DNA of 64,000 bases from Pseudomonas sp. SLFW. Its GTDB lineage: Bacteria; Pseudomonadota; Gammaproteobacteria; Pseudomonadales; Pseudomonadaceae. The DNA lies in NCBI RefSeq assembly GCF_009905615.1, contig NZ_JAAAKW010000001.1:124001-188000 (forward strand). Reading direction: 5' to 3'. Positions 16,814 through 25,786 of the stretch are shown here, piece by piece. The translations under genes were made by a program, and so were the position numbers. Positions within the stretch are counted from its first letter, which is position 1. Each line of letters opens with the position of its first letter. The notes under the pieces are model-generated. The model worked only from the letters and a program-made list of their open reading frames with translations, was not told the DNA's origin and did not search any database.

Positions 16814-18979
16814 ATGCACGCACTCGATGCCTTGCAACTCTGGCAGTTGAACCTCGGCACGCTGGCGATGGTGGTGCTGTTCGCGGCGCTGACCCACCGC
16901 AACCAGTGGTGGGCGCGGGCCGCGTTCGGGCTGGTGACCGGACTGCTGTTGATCAACTACGTGATCTGGCGATTCCGCGCCACCCTGCCCGACGTTCACT
17001 CAGGGTTCGCGGCCTTGTGGTCCTACACCTTCCTGTTCTTCGAAATGCTGGCGATCACCTACACGCTGGTGTCCATTGTCGTGATGCTGGTGCGCACCGA
17101 TCACACGACCAAAGCGGACGCTGGAGAAGGTCGCCTGCGAAGTGCCGGCCCCCATGTGCCAGGAGTGGACGTGTTCATTTGCACGTACAACGAAGGGCTG
17201 GACGTGCTGGAAAAAACCATCATCGCGGCGCAGGCGATGGACTACCCCAATTTCAATGTCTGGGTGCTGGACGACACCCGCCGCGACTGGCTGCGCGACT
17301 ACTGCGCAGAGAGGGGCGTGTATTACGCTCGCCGCGACAACAACGACCACGCCAAGGCGGGAAACCTGAACAACGGTCTGCGCCAGTCCGAAGCCTCGAC
17401 CAACGCGCCGTACATCCTGGTACTGGACGCGGACTTCGCGCCGCAACAGCCGATCCTGATGCGCACGCTCGGATTGTTCGAGGACCCGAAAGTCGCGCTG
17501 GTGCAGACCCCGCAGTTTTATTACAACCCCGACCCGATCCAGCACAACCTGGGCTCGTCGACCTGTTGGGTGGACGAGCAACGGGTGTTCTTCGACGTGT
17601 TCCAACCGGCGAAGGATGGGTGGGACGCGGCGTTTTGTGTCGGCACGTCCTTCGTGGTGCGGCGCGATCGGATCAATGAAATCGGCGGCTTTCCTAAAGG
17701 CTCTGTCTGCGAAGACATCTACACCACGTATCGCCTGTTGCAGCGCGGCTACATCACCCGCTGGCTGAACGAGCGGCTGTCCATCGGCCTGTCGGCGGAA
17801 GGGCTGACCGAGTACATCAACCAGCGGGGTCGCTGGTGCCTGGGCACGATTCAGGTCGCGTTGCTGCCGGACGGCCCGTTGCGCGGGCGCGGCTATACGC
17901 TCAACGACCGACTGCATTACGTCCATGGTCTGCTGCACTGGTTCTCCAAGCCGTTCATTTTGATGATGCTGGTTTCGCCGCTGCTCTACTGGTATTTCGG
18001 CATTGCCGGGTTCTACGCGAAGCCGATGGATTTCCTGGCGTTCGGCATGCCTGCGCTGATCGCCTTCTGGGGCTACGGGACGTGGGTCACCGACCGGCGC
18101 ACGCTGCCGATTTTCACCGAGGTGACGCAGATCGTGGCCTCGCTGGCAGTGACGGCCACGTTGCTCAGCGCGTTGATTCGCCCGTTCGGGCGGCCCTTCA
18201 AGGTCACGGCCAAGGGGCTGGACCGCTCGCAGACGATGGTCCACTGGAAACTCTTCGGGTTCTTTTTCTTCCTCACGCTGTTCGCGCAGATCGGCGCGTT
18301 CACGGCGATTGCCACGGCGGACACCTTCGATGGCAACGTGCAGTTCAACCTGTGCTGGACGGTGGTGGCCCTGGTGTACAACGTCGCGACGCTGGTGGCC
18401 TGCGTCGATCGCCCGAGGCTACATGGCGAAGAGCGTTTCCCGTTTCTCAAGCCCGCCGGGCTGCACTTGAGCGGTCGGATGTTTGCCGGACGCTTGACCG
18501 ACATTTCCCTGAGCGGCGCGTCGTTCGCCTGTGAATTTTCGGCGTTGATCAGGCCGGGGCTGCGGGGCACGGTGTGGGTGAACAAGGTGGGCCGGGTGCC
18601 GGTGGAGGTCAAACGCCAGACCGGAGATGGGCGGCTGGGTTTGCAGTTCGTCGATCTGGACGAACCCTTGCGGCAGCGTTTGATTGGCCGGTTGTTCAGT
18701 GACGCCAACACCAACGTCGCGGGCCGGGCGAAACCGGGGATCGCGTTCAGCAGCTTGCTGCGGCGTTCGTTGATTGGTGAGAAGCGCCCGCCCTTGCTCT
18801 CGTATGCCCGTCGCGCACGGCAGCAGCGGGCCGAGCGTCGGCGGCGCCCGATGCCCGGTTTCAAGACCGTCAACCTGCGCCTGCCGGAAGGGCCAGCGCC
18901 CAGGGTGTCGGCGACGCGTGGGGAGTTCTGGACGCTGTTGCTCGCGCCGTTGCGGGCGTTGTTCGGGATGCGGTTGTAA
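16814..18979 (+). CDS. Processive GT2 glycosyltransferase with C-terminal PilZ-like domain
   Basis: 721 residues; ATG 1 nt after the previous stop. Two or three N-terminal helices (about 10-95) precede a cellulose-synthase-like GT2 domain with all key motifs: Asp153-Asp154 (VLDDT), DAD 205-207, CED 299-301 and QRGRW 337-341. Further membrane helices (about 375-530) follow. Residues 540-625 look like a PilZ domain with D-x-S-x-x-G at 563-568 (DISLSG), but the upstream arginine motif reads R-x5-R (535-541) instead of R-x3-R. The tail after 680 is very basic. It should polymerise a beta-linked glycan and thread it across the inner membrane; cellulose, mixed-linkage glucan and other polymers are all possible. 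Control by cyclic di-GMP is plausible but unproven. Confidence 0.83.
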   Translation: MHALDALQLWQLNLGTLAMVVLFAALTHRNQWWARAAFGLVTGLLLINYVIWRFRATLPDVHSGFAALWSYTFLFFEMLAITYTLVSIVVMLVRTDHTTKADAGEGRLRSAGPHVPGVDVFICTYNEGLDVLEKTIIAAQAMDYPNFNVWVLDDTRRDWLRDYCAERGVYYARRDNNDHAKAGNLNNGLRQSEASTNAPYILVLDADFAPQQPILMRTLGLFEDPKVALVQTPQFYYNPDPIQHNLGSSTCWVDEQRVFFDVFQPAKDGWDAAFCVGTSFVVRRDRINEIGGFPKGSVCEDIYTTYRLLQRGYITRWLNERLSIGLSAEGLTEYINQRGRWCLGTIQVALLPDGPLRGRGYTLNDRLHYVHGLLHWFSKPFILMMLVSPLLYWYFGIAGFYAKPMDFLAFGMPALIAFWGYGTWVTDRRTLPIFTEVTQIVASLAVTATLLSALIRPFGRPFKVTAKGLDRSQTMVHWKLFGFFFFLTLFAQIGAFTAIATADTFDGNVQFNLCWTVVALVYNVATLVACVDRPRLHGEERFPFLKPAGLHLSGRMFAGRLTDISLSGASFACEFSALIRPGLRGTVWVNKVGRVPVEVKRQTGDGRLGLQFVDLDEPLRQRLIGRLFSDANTNVAGRAKPGIAFSSLLRRSLIGEKRPPLLSYARRARQQRAERRRRPMPGFKTVNLRLPEGPAPRVSATRGEFWTLLLAPLRALFGMRL

Positions 18980-19051
18980 GGAGCGCCCGGCTATCGCTCT
19001 CTACCCGATCTTCCGTTCGGGCGACTGGCCTGCTGCAAACGTGATCCCCAC

Positions 19052-19141
19052 TGTAGGAGCGAATTCATTCGCGATGCGTCGGTACAAGCGGTGGGGATGT
19101 GTCGAATGTACGGCCCATTCGCGAATAAATTCGCTCCTACA
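19052..19141. repeat. REPIN, GAATTCATTCGCGA type
   Basis: Inverted arms at 19052-19074 and 19119-19141 (one mismatch, AATAAATT in the right arm) between the glycosyltransferase and outer-membrane factor genes. Confidence 0.9.
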
Positions 19142-19262
19142 GTTGAGGCCTCGTCAGGTTTGATGTTTCGCAGTGAACCGGACTTCTGAGGGATCTGCGC
19201 ATCACCAAAATCCCATTGCCTTTTGAAATTGCAGGTCAAGCCATGTTAACGAGAGCACGCCG

Positions 19263-20708
19263 ATGAACAGCCCACTACGCCTCTCTTTGCTCACCCTTGT
19301 GCTTCTGACCGGCTGCTCGCTGGAGCCGACTTACCAGCGCCCCGACCCACCCATCGATCAGCAATGGCCGAGCAACACGCAAGCGCCGGGCATGAATGAT
19401 TCGAAGCTGGCCTTTCAGCAGGACTGGCGAACGTTCATCACCGACCCGCGCTTGCGTCAGGTGATCGATCTGGCCTTGTCGAACAACCGTGGCCTGCGTC
19501 AGTACGCGGCATCGGTGGCGGAATCCCGCGCCGAATCCGACGGTGCCCACGCTGCGCTGTTCCCCTCAATCGGTCTCAACACCTACGCAGGACGCAGCAA
19601 AATCCCACCCTTGGTGCGGACGCAAGGCGGCGGCGTGAGCTCGGGCAGCACAGACAACACCTTTCAGGCCACAGCCGGTTTCACGTCCTATGAGCTGGAC
19701 CTGTTCGGCCGCCTGCGCAGCCAACGCAACGCCGCTGACGCGCGCTTCGAAGCCACCGAGGCGGATTACCAGACCGCCCGTTTGGGGCTCATCGGCGAAG
19801 TCGCCAGCACGTGGTTGAGCCTGAAAGCCAATCAGACGCTGCTCAATCTGGCCCAGTCCACCTTCGATTCCCAGCAGCATTACGGCGAGCTGTTGCGCAG
19901 CAGTTTCAACGCGGGTTCCACGGCACGCATCGACGTGCATCAGGGTGACGCGATGACCAACACCGCTGCCGTGCAGGTCAACACGTATCGCATGAAGGTC
20001 GCGCAAAACCTCAACGCCTTGCGTGTGCTGGTCGGTCAGCCCGTGCCCGATCAACTGCTGCCGGAGGGCGATCTGGGCGAGACGCTGGCCACCGCCGATG
20101 TGCCTGCGGGCTTGCCGTCGAGTCTGATCCAGCGCCGCCCCGATATTCTGTCTGCGGAGGCCTTGTTACGGGCGTCCAACGCGGACATTGGCGCGGCGCG
20201 CAGTGCGTATTTTCCGACCCTCTCGTTGACCGGCGCGTTGGGCAGCCTGAGTGGTGACTTCTCGAAGCTGCTCACTGGGCCTGCCGAGTTCTGGCAACTG
20301 GCGGCGGCCGGGTCGATGACGTTAATCGATGGGGGGCAGCGGCGGGCGCTGGTCGATGCCAGCCATGCGCGGTATGACGCCAACACCGCGGCCTATGAAG
20401 GTACGGTGCAGAACGCGTTTCGGGAGGCGGCGGATGCCCTGAATGCGCGCCAGGAAATGCTCGCGCAAGTCGCGGCGCAGCAGCGGTTGGTCAAGGATTA
20501 TCAGGAAGCGTGGCGTCAGTCGCGGTTGCGTTTCGAGGCGGGGCTGGACAGCTATTTTTCGACCATGGACGCGCAACGCTCACTGTTCGCCGCCCAACAG
20601 GAATACCTGACGCTGGAACTGGCGCGGGAGGTCAATCAGGTGAATCTGTACAAGGCGCTGGGCGGCGGGTGGACGCCGCCGAAGCTCAATGTGGCGGATG
20701 CCAAATAA
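19263..20708 (+). CDS. NodT/OprM-type outer-membrane efflux lipoprotein
   Basis: 481 residues. The signal peptide ends in a lipobox (LLTGCSLEP, Cys18). The TolC-family repeats follow: PTYQRPDPPIDQQWP near the N-terminus, LALSNNRGLRQYAASVAESRAE, SYELDLFGRLRSQRNAADARFEAT, RRPDILSAEALLRASNADIGAARSAYFPTLSLTG and the second-half mirror. The trimeric channel would dock with an HlyD-type adaptor. No RND pump gene is adjacent; the only adaptor nearby is at 14318-15565. It lies 283 nt after the synthase gene on the same strand, with a REP pair between, so it may be the outer-membrane gate of the same machine, or an orphan channel. Confidence 0.88.
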   Translation: MNSPLRLSLLTLVLLTGCSLEPTYQRPDPPIDQQWPSNTQAPGMNDSKLAFQQDWRTFITDPRLRQVIDLALSNNRGLRQYAASVAESRAESDGAHAALFPSIGLNTYAGRSKIPPLVRTQGGGVSSGSTDNTFQATAGFTSYELDLFGRLRSQRNAADARFEATEADYQTARLGLIGEVASTWLSLKANQTLLNLAQSTFDSQQHYGELLRSSFNAGSTARIDVHQGDAMTNTAAVQVNTYRMKVAQNLNALRVLVGQPVPDQLLPEGDLGETLATADVPAGLPSSLIQRRPDILSAEALLRASNADIGAARSAYFPTLSLTGALGSLSGDFSKLLTGPAEFWQLAAAGSMTLIDGGQRRALVDASHARYDANTAAYEGTVQNAFREAADALNARQEMLAQVAAQQRLVKDYQEAWRQSRLRFEAGLDSYFSTMDAQRSLFAAQQEYLTLELAREVNQVNLYKALGGGWTPPKLNVADAK

Positions 20709-20743
20709 CGCCCCATGTTGGGTGTGAAACTGCACACTTACCC

Positions 20744-20832
20744 GGTAGGGGCGAATTCATTCGCGAAAAATGGGGCAGACGACAGAGATGTATCGACCTT
20801 GCCAGCGCATCGCGAATGAATTCGCTCCCACA
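20744..20832. repeat. REPIN, GAATTCATTCGCGA type
   Basis: Inverted arms at 20744-20766 and 20810-20832, between convergent genes for the outer-membrane factor and the histidine kinase. Confidence 0.9.
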
Positions 20833-20875
20833 GGGGGAAAACGCAATGCCTACCCGACATTCGGTGCGGCTCGGC

Positions 20876-21568
20876 TCAAGGCAGAAAAATCCTGAACACC
20901 CCACCGCCCAACTCGCCGCCGTTGGCAATCTCGATATGCCCCGGCACGCCTTGCCGTTGGTGCTGACGGGCAATGTTCGCGGCGAAGTACAGGCCCAAAC
21001 CGGTGCTGCCGCTGCTCTGGTTGATGCCGAGCACGTAGTCGGTCTGTTTCTCGATCATGTGTTCGGGGAAGCCCGGGCCATCGTCGTTGACGCTGATGAC
21101 CAATTGCTCGCCCACCTGCCCCGCCGTGATCAGCACTGCCTTGCGGGCATAGCGAATCGCATTGATCACCACGTTCGACACCACCGAGCCGATCAGCTCG
21201 CGGTCGAAAAAACCCGGCAGGCCAAAGTCATCGACTTCATACCGTGCGACGATGCCACGGCTGGCGAGGACTTCCTGGTGAAACGCCAGTTGCGCTTCGA
21301 TGAAGTCGTCCAGCTCGTGATAATCCGGGCGCAACGGCAGCTGATTCACGCCCAGTTTGTACAGGCCCAGCAGTTGCACGAGCATGCCGTTGAGGTGCGC
21401 GAATTCGTAGTCGATCACGCCCTGTTCCGGCGTGCCGCGATGGACCTCAGGCAGTTGCTTGATCCACTGCCCGTGGGCCTGGATCAACGACGCCAGGGAG
21501 TTCTTCATGTCGTGCACGGTGGAGGCGATCACCATGGAAAAATCCAGCCCCGAATCCTCGTCCGTCAT
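20876..21568 (-). CDS. Soluble sensor histidine kinase
   Basis: 230 residues. The ATG at 21568 overlaps the stop of the upstream regulator gene by 4 nt (ATGA); the longer frame has no support. There is no membrane segment. The H-box lies at His19 (STVHDMKNSLASL), followed by N-box NVVINAIRYA, G1 NDDGPGF and G2 GSTGLGLYFA, i.e. only the DHp and ATPase core with no sensor domain. It must take its input from a partner, most simply the receiver-TPR protein encoded just upstream. Translational coupling points to stoichiometric expression. Confidence 0.85.
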   Translation of the reverse strand: MTDEDSGLDFSMVIASTVHDMKNSLASLIQAHGQWIKQLPEVHRGTPEQGVIDYEFAHLNGMLVQLLGLYKLGVNQLPLRPDYHELDDFIEAQLAFHQEVLASRGIVARYEVDDFGLPGFFDRELIGSVVSNVVINAIRYARKAVLITAGQVGEQLVISVNDDGPGFPEHMIEKQTDYVLGINQSSGSTGLGLYFAANIARQHQRQGVPGHIEIANGGELGGGVFRIFLP

Positions 21569-23169
21569 TCGCCAAACGCCTTGAGTCGCAGTTTCTGATA
21601 CCGCTCGTATCGCGGGTCGGTCTCGGGCATCTTGCCCACCATTTTCAGACTGTTCTGGCACTCCTTGAGGCTGGCGGCGTCGAGGTTCTGCACGCCCATG
21701 TGCAACAGCGACTGGGCCATGTTCAACGCGATACTGATGTTCTTGGGTTGCAGCGCCAGCCCCTGACGGAACAAGTCCTGAGCCTCGCCCAGCTTGCCCG
21801 CGCGATAACTGCGAATGCCTTGCATGTTCAGATCGATCGCCGCCTTGCCCGCACCGAGGATTTCCGGGTCGTCGGTCTGCCTGGCGATGTTCTGCATGAC
21901 AGCCGGATCGTCGCCGTAGATTTCCGCGCAGCTTTTCAAGATCCCGGCACCGGCCGCTTCCTGTCCCAGTTGCTTGAGCTGTGACGCAACGGCCAACGCC
22001 GCATCGGCGCTGAGAAACTGCTCCATGCCGTCGAGACGTTCCATGGCCTGCGCGGTCAATTTGGCCGCCATTTCCGGATCGGAACTCGCGACACTGGTGG
22101 CCTTCATCAAACGCGCCCGCACTTGCAGACCGGCGTCGTTGGTGTGCTCCTTGGCGACGTCGCCCAGGGTCTGGTTGATTTCCACGCGGGTCCGCGCGTC
22201 GAAGCCCCGCTCGGCGCCCTTGCTGATCAGCGCCTGCGCAAGACCGAGGTTGGTTTCGGGGTCCTTGAAGCGAGAAAACTGACCTTGCGACACCGCCTGG
22301 CGGAACGCACGGGAGGCGCCGTCAAAGTCCTGATTCTCCAACGACAGCTTGCCCAGCAAACGCTGACGGCGCACGGCATAGGGCGACAGGCGCACGGCTT
22401 CTTCGAGCATTTTCTGCGCACGACGATTATCGCCGCTGGCAATCAGCACATCCGCCAGACCGTCGAACAGCACCGGCATCGCATTAAAGGTACGAATCGC
22501 TTCTTCATAGACCGTTTGCGCTTCGGCATTGCGATTGCGCTTGAACAGCAGCTTGCCCAACGCCGAATACGCCCAGGGTTGCGGGCGGTCAGCGAGGATG
22601 GACTTGAGGAACGCTTCCAGCGGCTCGTGCTGGTTCAGGTCGCGCAGTGCGTCGGCCTTGTAGCGCAGGCACAACGGCGCGAAACGCGGGTCCTGTTTGG
22701 TCAGGTTGACGCAGGCCGCCAGCACTTCAGCGGGCTTGCCACGGTCTAGGGCCTGGAGGATTGGCTTGAGCAGGGTCTTGCGCTGGACGATTTTTTCCAG
22801 ACGTTGCGCCAGGCTGGCGCGGTTGAACGGCTTGGTCAGATAGGCGTCAGGCTCCCATTCCAGCGCGCTCATGACCATCGCTTGACTGTTTTCAGCGGTG
22901 ACCATCACGAACACGCTTTCATGGCTGATCAGCCGGTCGGTCATCAGGTCTTCCAGCACCTGCTGGCCGTTTTTCTTGCCGTCACCCAAGTTGAAGTCGT
23001 GCAGGATAAAGTCATAGCGCTTCTGCGAGCAGGCCTTGATCGCCTGTTCGCCGTTGTCTGCGGTGTCCACTTCCTTGACGCCCAACTCGCGCAGCATTGA
23101 CCTGACCGAGCTGCGAAAATCGGAGAAATCATCGACGATCAGAAAGGTTTTTTGGTTCCAGGCCAGCAT
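21565..23169 (-). CDS. Response regulator with receiver and TPR domains
   Basis: 534 residues. The receiver domain (about 6-125) has Asp13-Asp14, phosphoacceptor Asp58 (FILHDFNLGDG), Thr91 and Lys113 (YLTKPF), so it looks functional. From about 130 to 520 the protein is helical with TPR-like units (PWAYSALGKLLFKRNRNAEAQTVYEEAI; GIRSYRAGKLGEAQDLFRQGLALQPKN). There is no DNA-binding or enzymatic output, so it should act through protein contacts. Co-translation with the kinase and divergence from a chemoreceptor gene suggest control of motility or a signalling complex (inference). Confidence 0.85.
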   Translation of the reverse strand: MLAWNQKTFLIVDDFSDFRSSVRSMLRELGVKEVDTADNGEQAIKACSQKRYDFILHDFNLGDGKKNGQQVLEDLMTDRLISHESVFVMVTAENSQAMVMSALEWEPDAYLTKPFNRASLAQRLEKIVQRKTLLKPILQALDRGKPAEVLAACVNLTKQDPRFAPLCLRYKADALRDLNQHEPLEAFLKSILADRPQPWAYSALGKLLFKRNRNAEAQTVYEEAIRTFNAMPVLFDGLADVLIASGDNRRAQKMLEEAVRLSPYAVRRQRLLGKLSLENQDFDGASRAFRQAVSQGQFSRFKDPETNLGLAQALISKGAERGFDARTRVEINQTLGDVAKEHTNDAGLQVRARLMKATSVASSDPEMAAKLTAQAMERLDGMEQFLSADAALAVASQLKQLGQEAAGAGILKSCAEIYGDDPAVMQNIARQTDDPEILGAGKAAIDLNMQGIRSYRAGKLGEAQDLFRQGLALQPKNISIALNMAQSLLHMGVQNLDAASLKECQNSLKMVGKMPETDPRYERYQKLRLKAFGE

Positions 23170-23624
23170 CGAGATTCCTGTAGCGGGAGATAAATCAGCT
23201 CAGAGGCAGCCTCACAAGCATCAACGTCGAAGCACCCTTCGCGTGGCGCAGATGATAGCCAACATCAAATTGCCATCAAGCTATTTCACAGGGGCGTCGG
23301 CAACTTGCCGTAGGGCAAGAGAGCCCTCGCTTCGGTTATCGGCGGCGCCCAAGTAAAGCTTAGGTGACGCCCGCGATAAAAAGCGACCCTTCCATGACAA
23401 TGATGCTGGGTGAAACGAATGCATTTGTGACGCAGGTCGTGTGCTTTAAAGCACGCGGGCGTGAAGAAAAGAGTCGGGATAATGGATCCAAACTCGGCCA
23501 ATTTCGGGGAACGTAAAGTTTCGGCTAGATGTTACCGGATATGTAAAGTCCCTTCCCTCTCCGCCGATACGCTTGGAAGACGGTGACCCAACCGCGTCTC
23601 TTCCTCTCGCCTGAGTATTCCTTC
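23170..23624. other. Divergent intergenic region, regulator / chemoreceptor
   Basis: 455 nt without a convincing gene. The distinct feature is a sigma-28-like promoter at 23544-23570 for the chemoreceptor. I see no clear promoter for the regulator gene. Confidence 0.5.
23544..23570 (+). promoter_or_regulatory. Sigma-28 (FliA) promoter of chemoreceptor gene
   Basis: TAAAGTCC, 11 nt, GCCGATAC: a near-perfect fit to the flagellar sigma consensus TAAAGTTT-N11-GCCGATAA. It lies 55 nt before the ATG of the methyl-accepting chemotaxis gene. Confidence 0.75.
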
Positions 23625-25265
23625 ATGTCCTGGCTGACCAACCTGAAACTCAAGTCCAAGCTGTTGCTCGCGTTTAGCCTGTGTGCCCTGATCACTGTGG
23701 TGGTGGGTGTGCTAGGCCAGAACGGCATTTCTCGTCTGTACGATTTGTTCAAAGGCACTGTTGAAAACAGCATGCTGTCGGTCACCAAGGTGGATTCGGT
23801 GAAGGCCAACGTGATTGCCACCAACCGCGACTTCTTCAAGATCATCGCCCTCAGCGCGCTGAAGGCCAGCCCCGAGGAAGTCAACGCGGTCATTCAGTCG
23901 CTCAAGGAAAACCAGGCGCAGGCAGACACCGACTTCGCGATCTATCGCAAGACCCCGATGGAAGATGACGAAAAGGCAGCGGGCGATGACTTCACTCGCG
24001 ACTGGCCCGCCTACATGTCGGCGGTTCAAAGCACGCTGAGCGTCATTCAGAGCGGAGACGTCGAACAGGGCGCGAAACTGGCGGCCAGTAACGTCACCCC
24101 GACCTACCGCAAAACCATGGGCGAGCTGAAAATCATCATCGAATCCAACGCTCGCCAGGCTCAAGAGTCGGCCCAGGCAGGCGTGGAAACCGACAGTCAG
24201 GTGACGTGGCTGTTGACCATCGGTTCGCTGATTGCGGTCATTTGCGCCATTTCACTGGGGTTGATCGTGACGCGCATGATCACTCGCCCTATTTATCAAT
24301 CGGTGGAAAGCGCCTCCCATGTGGCCAACGGCAACCTGACCCACGTCATCGCCTCCGGCGGCCAGGACGAGACCGGGCAACTGCTCAGGGCGCTGTCGAC
24401 GATGCAGGGCAGCCTCAAAGGCACCGTGCAACAGATCGCCAGTGCTTCGGATCAACTGGCCTCGGCTGCGGAAGAACTGACCGCTGTGACCGACGACAGC
24501 ACCCGCGGGCTGCAACGTCAGAACGACGAAATCCAGCAGGCTGCGACGGCCGTGAACCAGATGACCGCTGCCGTCGAAGAAGTCGCCCGCAACGCCGCCA
24601 GCGCTTCGCAAGTCTCGACCCAGACGGCAGACGACGCGGTCAAAGGCCAGCAGCAAGTGCAGCAAGCGGTGACTGCGATGAACACCATGACCGTGGAAAT
24701 CAACGATTCGACCCAACGCGTCGAGGCACTGGCCGGGCAGATTCGTGACATCACCAAAGTGCTGGACGTGATTCGTGGCATTGCCGAACAGACCAACCTG
24801 CTGGCCCTCAACGCGGCCATCGAAGCCGCTCGCGCCGGTGAGCAAGGCCGTGGTTTTGCCGTGGTCGCCGACGAAGTCCGCGCCCTCGCCGCCCGCACAC
24901 AAGCCTCGACTGGCGAGATCGAATCGATGATCACCCTGGTGCGCAACGGTGCCGATGAAGCGGTGCGCGCCATGGGCAAGAGCCAGGCCCTCGCCACCAA
25001 CACCCAGACGCTCGCCACCGAAGCCGGTTTGGCGCTGGAGCGCATTAGCGAAGGCGTCAGCCAGATCAACGAACGCAATCTGGTGATCGCCAGCGCGGCC
25101 GAAGAACAGGCCCAAGTGGCGCGGGAAGTTGACCGCAATCTGGTGAACATTCAGGACCTGTCGGCGCAGACCGCCGCCGGCGCGAATCAGACCAACGCGT
25201 CGAGCCAGGAGCTGTCACGCCTGGCGGTGTCGTTCAACACCATGGTGGGCAAGTTCACCCTTTGA
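23625..25265 (+). CDS. Methyl-accepting chemotaxis protein, 4HB sensor type
   Basis: 546 residues. The ATG at 23625 is chosen because the membrane anchor begins right after it (MSWLTNLKLKSKLLLAFSLCALITVVVGVLG). The periplasmic helical domain (about 35-190) fits the four-helix-bundle 4HB_MCP sensor. The second membrane helix (about 193-213) leads to HAMP (about 215-265) and the signalling hairpin, whose tip carries IRGIAEQTNLLALNAAIEAARAGEQGRGFAVVADEVR. Ligand unknown. A sigma-28 promoter ties it to the flagellar regulon. Confidence 0.93.
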   Translation: MSWLTNLKLKSKLLLAFSLCALITVVVGVLGQNGISRLYDLFKGTVENSMLSVTKVDSVKANVIATNRDFFKIIALSALKASPEEVNAVIQSLKENQAQADTDFAIYRKTPMEDDEKAAGDDFTRDWPAYMSAVQSTLSVIQSGDVEQGAKLAASNVTPTYRKTMGELKIIIESNARQAQESAQAGVETDSQVTWLLTIGSLIAVICAISLGLIVTRMITRPIYQSVESASHVANGNLTHVIASGGQDETGQLLRALSTMQGSLKGTVQQIASASDQLASAAEELTAVTDDSTRGLQRQNDEIQQAATAVNQMTAAVEEVARNAASASQVSTQTADDAVKGQQQVQQAVTAMNTMTVEINDSTQRVEALAGQIRDITKVLDVIRGIAEQTNLLALNAAIEAARAGEQGRGFAVVADEVRALAARTQASTGEIESMITLVRNGADEAVRAMGKSQALATNTQTLATEAGLALERISEGVSQINERNLVIASAAEEQAQVAREVDRNLVNIQDLSAQTAAGANQTNASSQELSRLAVSFNTMVGKFTL

Positions 25266-25284
25266 CGCTTCAACGGTGATTTCC

Positions 25285-25373
25285 TGTGGGAGCGAATTCA
25301 TTCGCGAAAAAGGGTGCAGATGACAGAGATGTAGTGACCTGGCCATCCCATCGCGAATGAATTCGCTCCTACA
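25285..25373. repeat. REPIN, GAATTCATTCGCGA type
   Basis: Inverted arms at 25285-25307 and 25351-25373, directly after the chemoreceptor gene. The spacer resembles that of the 20744-20832 pair. Confidence 0.9.
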
Positions 25374-25488
25374 GATTCACACCGTGTTCAGCCAGCATTA
25401 GCGGCAGAATTCCATGGATCACACGTGGCGGAAGCCATTCTTTCGCCACCTGTGACACCTTGGCGTATTGACTAAATCGTCACACGTT

Positions 25489-25516
25489 TTGTCAGAAATC
25501 ACATTTCAGGTACAAT
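25489..25516 (+). promoter_or_regulatory. Predicted sigma-70 promoter of mqo
   Basis: TTGTCA (25489-25494), 16 nt, TACAAT (25511-25516). Transcription would start near 25523, about 260 nt before the mqo ATG. Confidence 0.5.
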
Positions 25517-25522
25517 CGCCGC

Positions 25523-25577
25523 CCCCTCGCAGATCCCTTGGACCTGATGACCGAGTCCTGCGGGGTGTTTGTTGTTT
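25523..25577 (+). promoter_or_regulatory. Hairpin at the head of the mqo leader, terminator-like
   Basis: CCCC-TC-GCAG (25523-25532) pairs with CTGC-GGGG (25558-25565) with a 2-nt bulge, and GTGTTTGTTGTTT follows. It sits at the predicted RNA 5' end, so it could stabilise the mRNA or attenuate transcription. The remaining leader to 25786 has no gene that I can support. Confidence 0.4.
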
Positions 25578-25786
25578 ACTCAAGCTGCTGCATCCCAATG
25601 ATCTAACAAAAAGCCAGCGCAGAGGGACACAGAACTCAAGGTCTGCCTCATCGACCTTGAACCCTACCCCTCGCCCTCCGAGTGCGAAACCGAGCCTTGC
25701 GCCTGTCAGTTCTGACACGCGCCGAACCGGTCTCGTCTCGACATAAGAGGCAGGCGGATAACGTTCTTTCAATTGGATTGCGTGCA

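Noticed and set aside
23286..23501. 71-codon minus-strand frame between the regulator and chemoreceptor genes
   Set aside because: No convincing start signal or family features; it lies in the divergent promoter region.
25544..25550. CTGATGA, the hammerhead ribozyme core string, in the mqo leader
   Set aside because: The matching GAAA core and three-stem arrangement are missing; only a GGAC/GTCC hairpin surrounds it.
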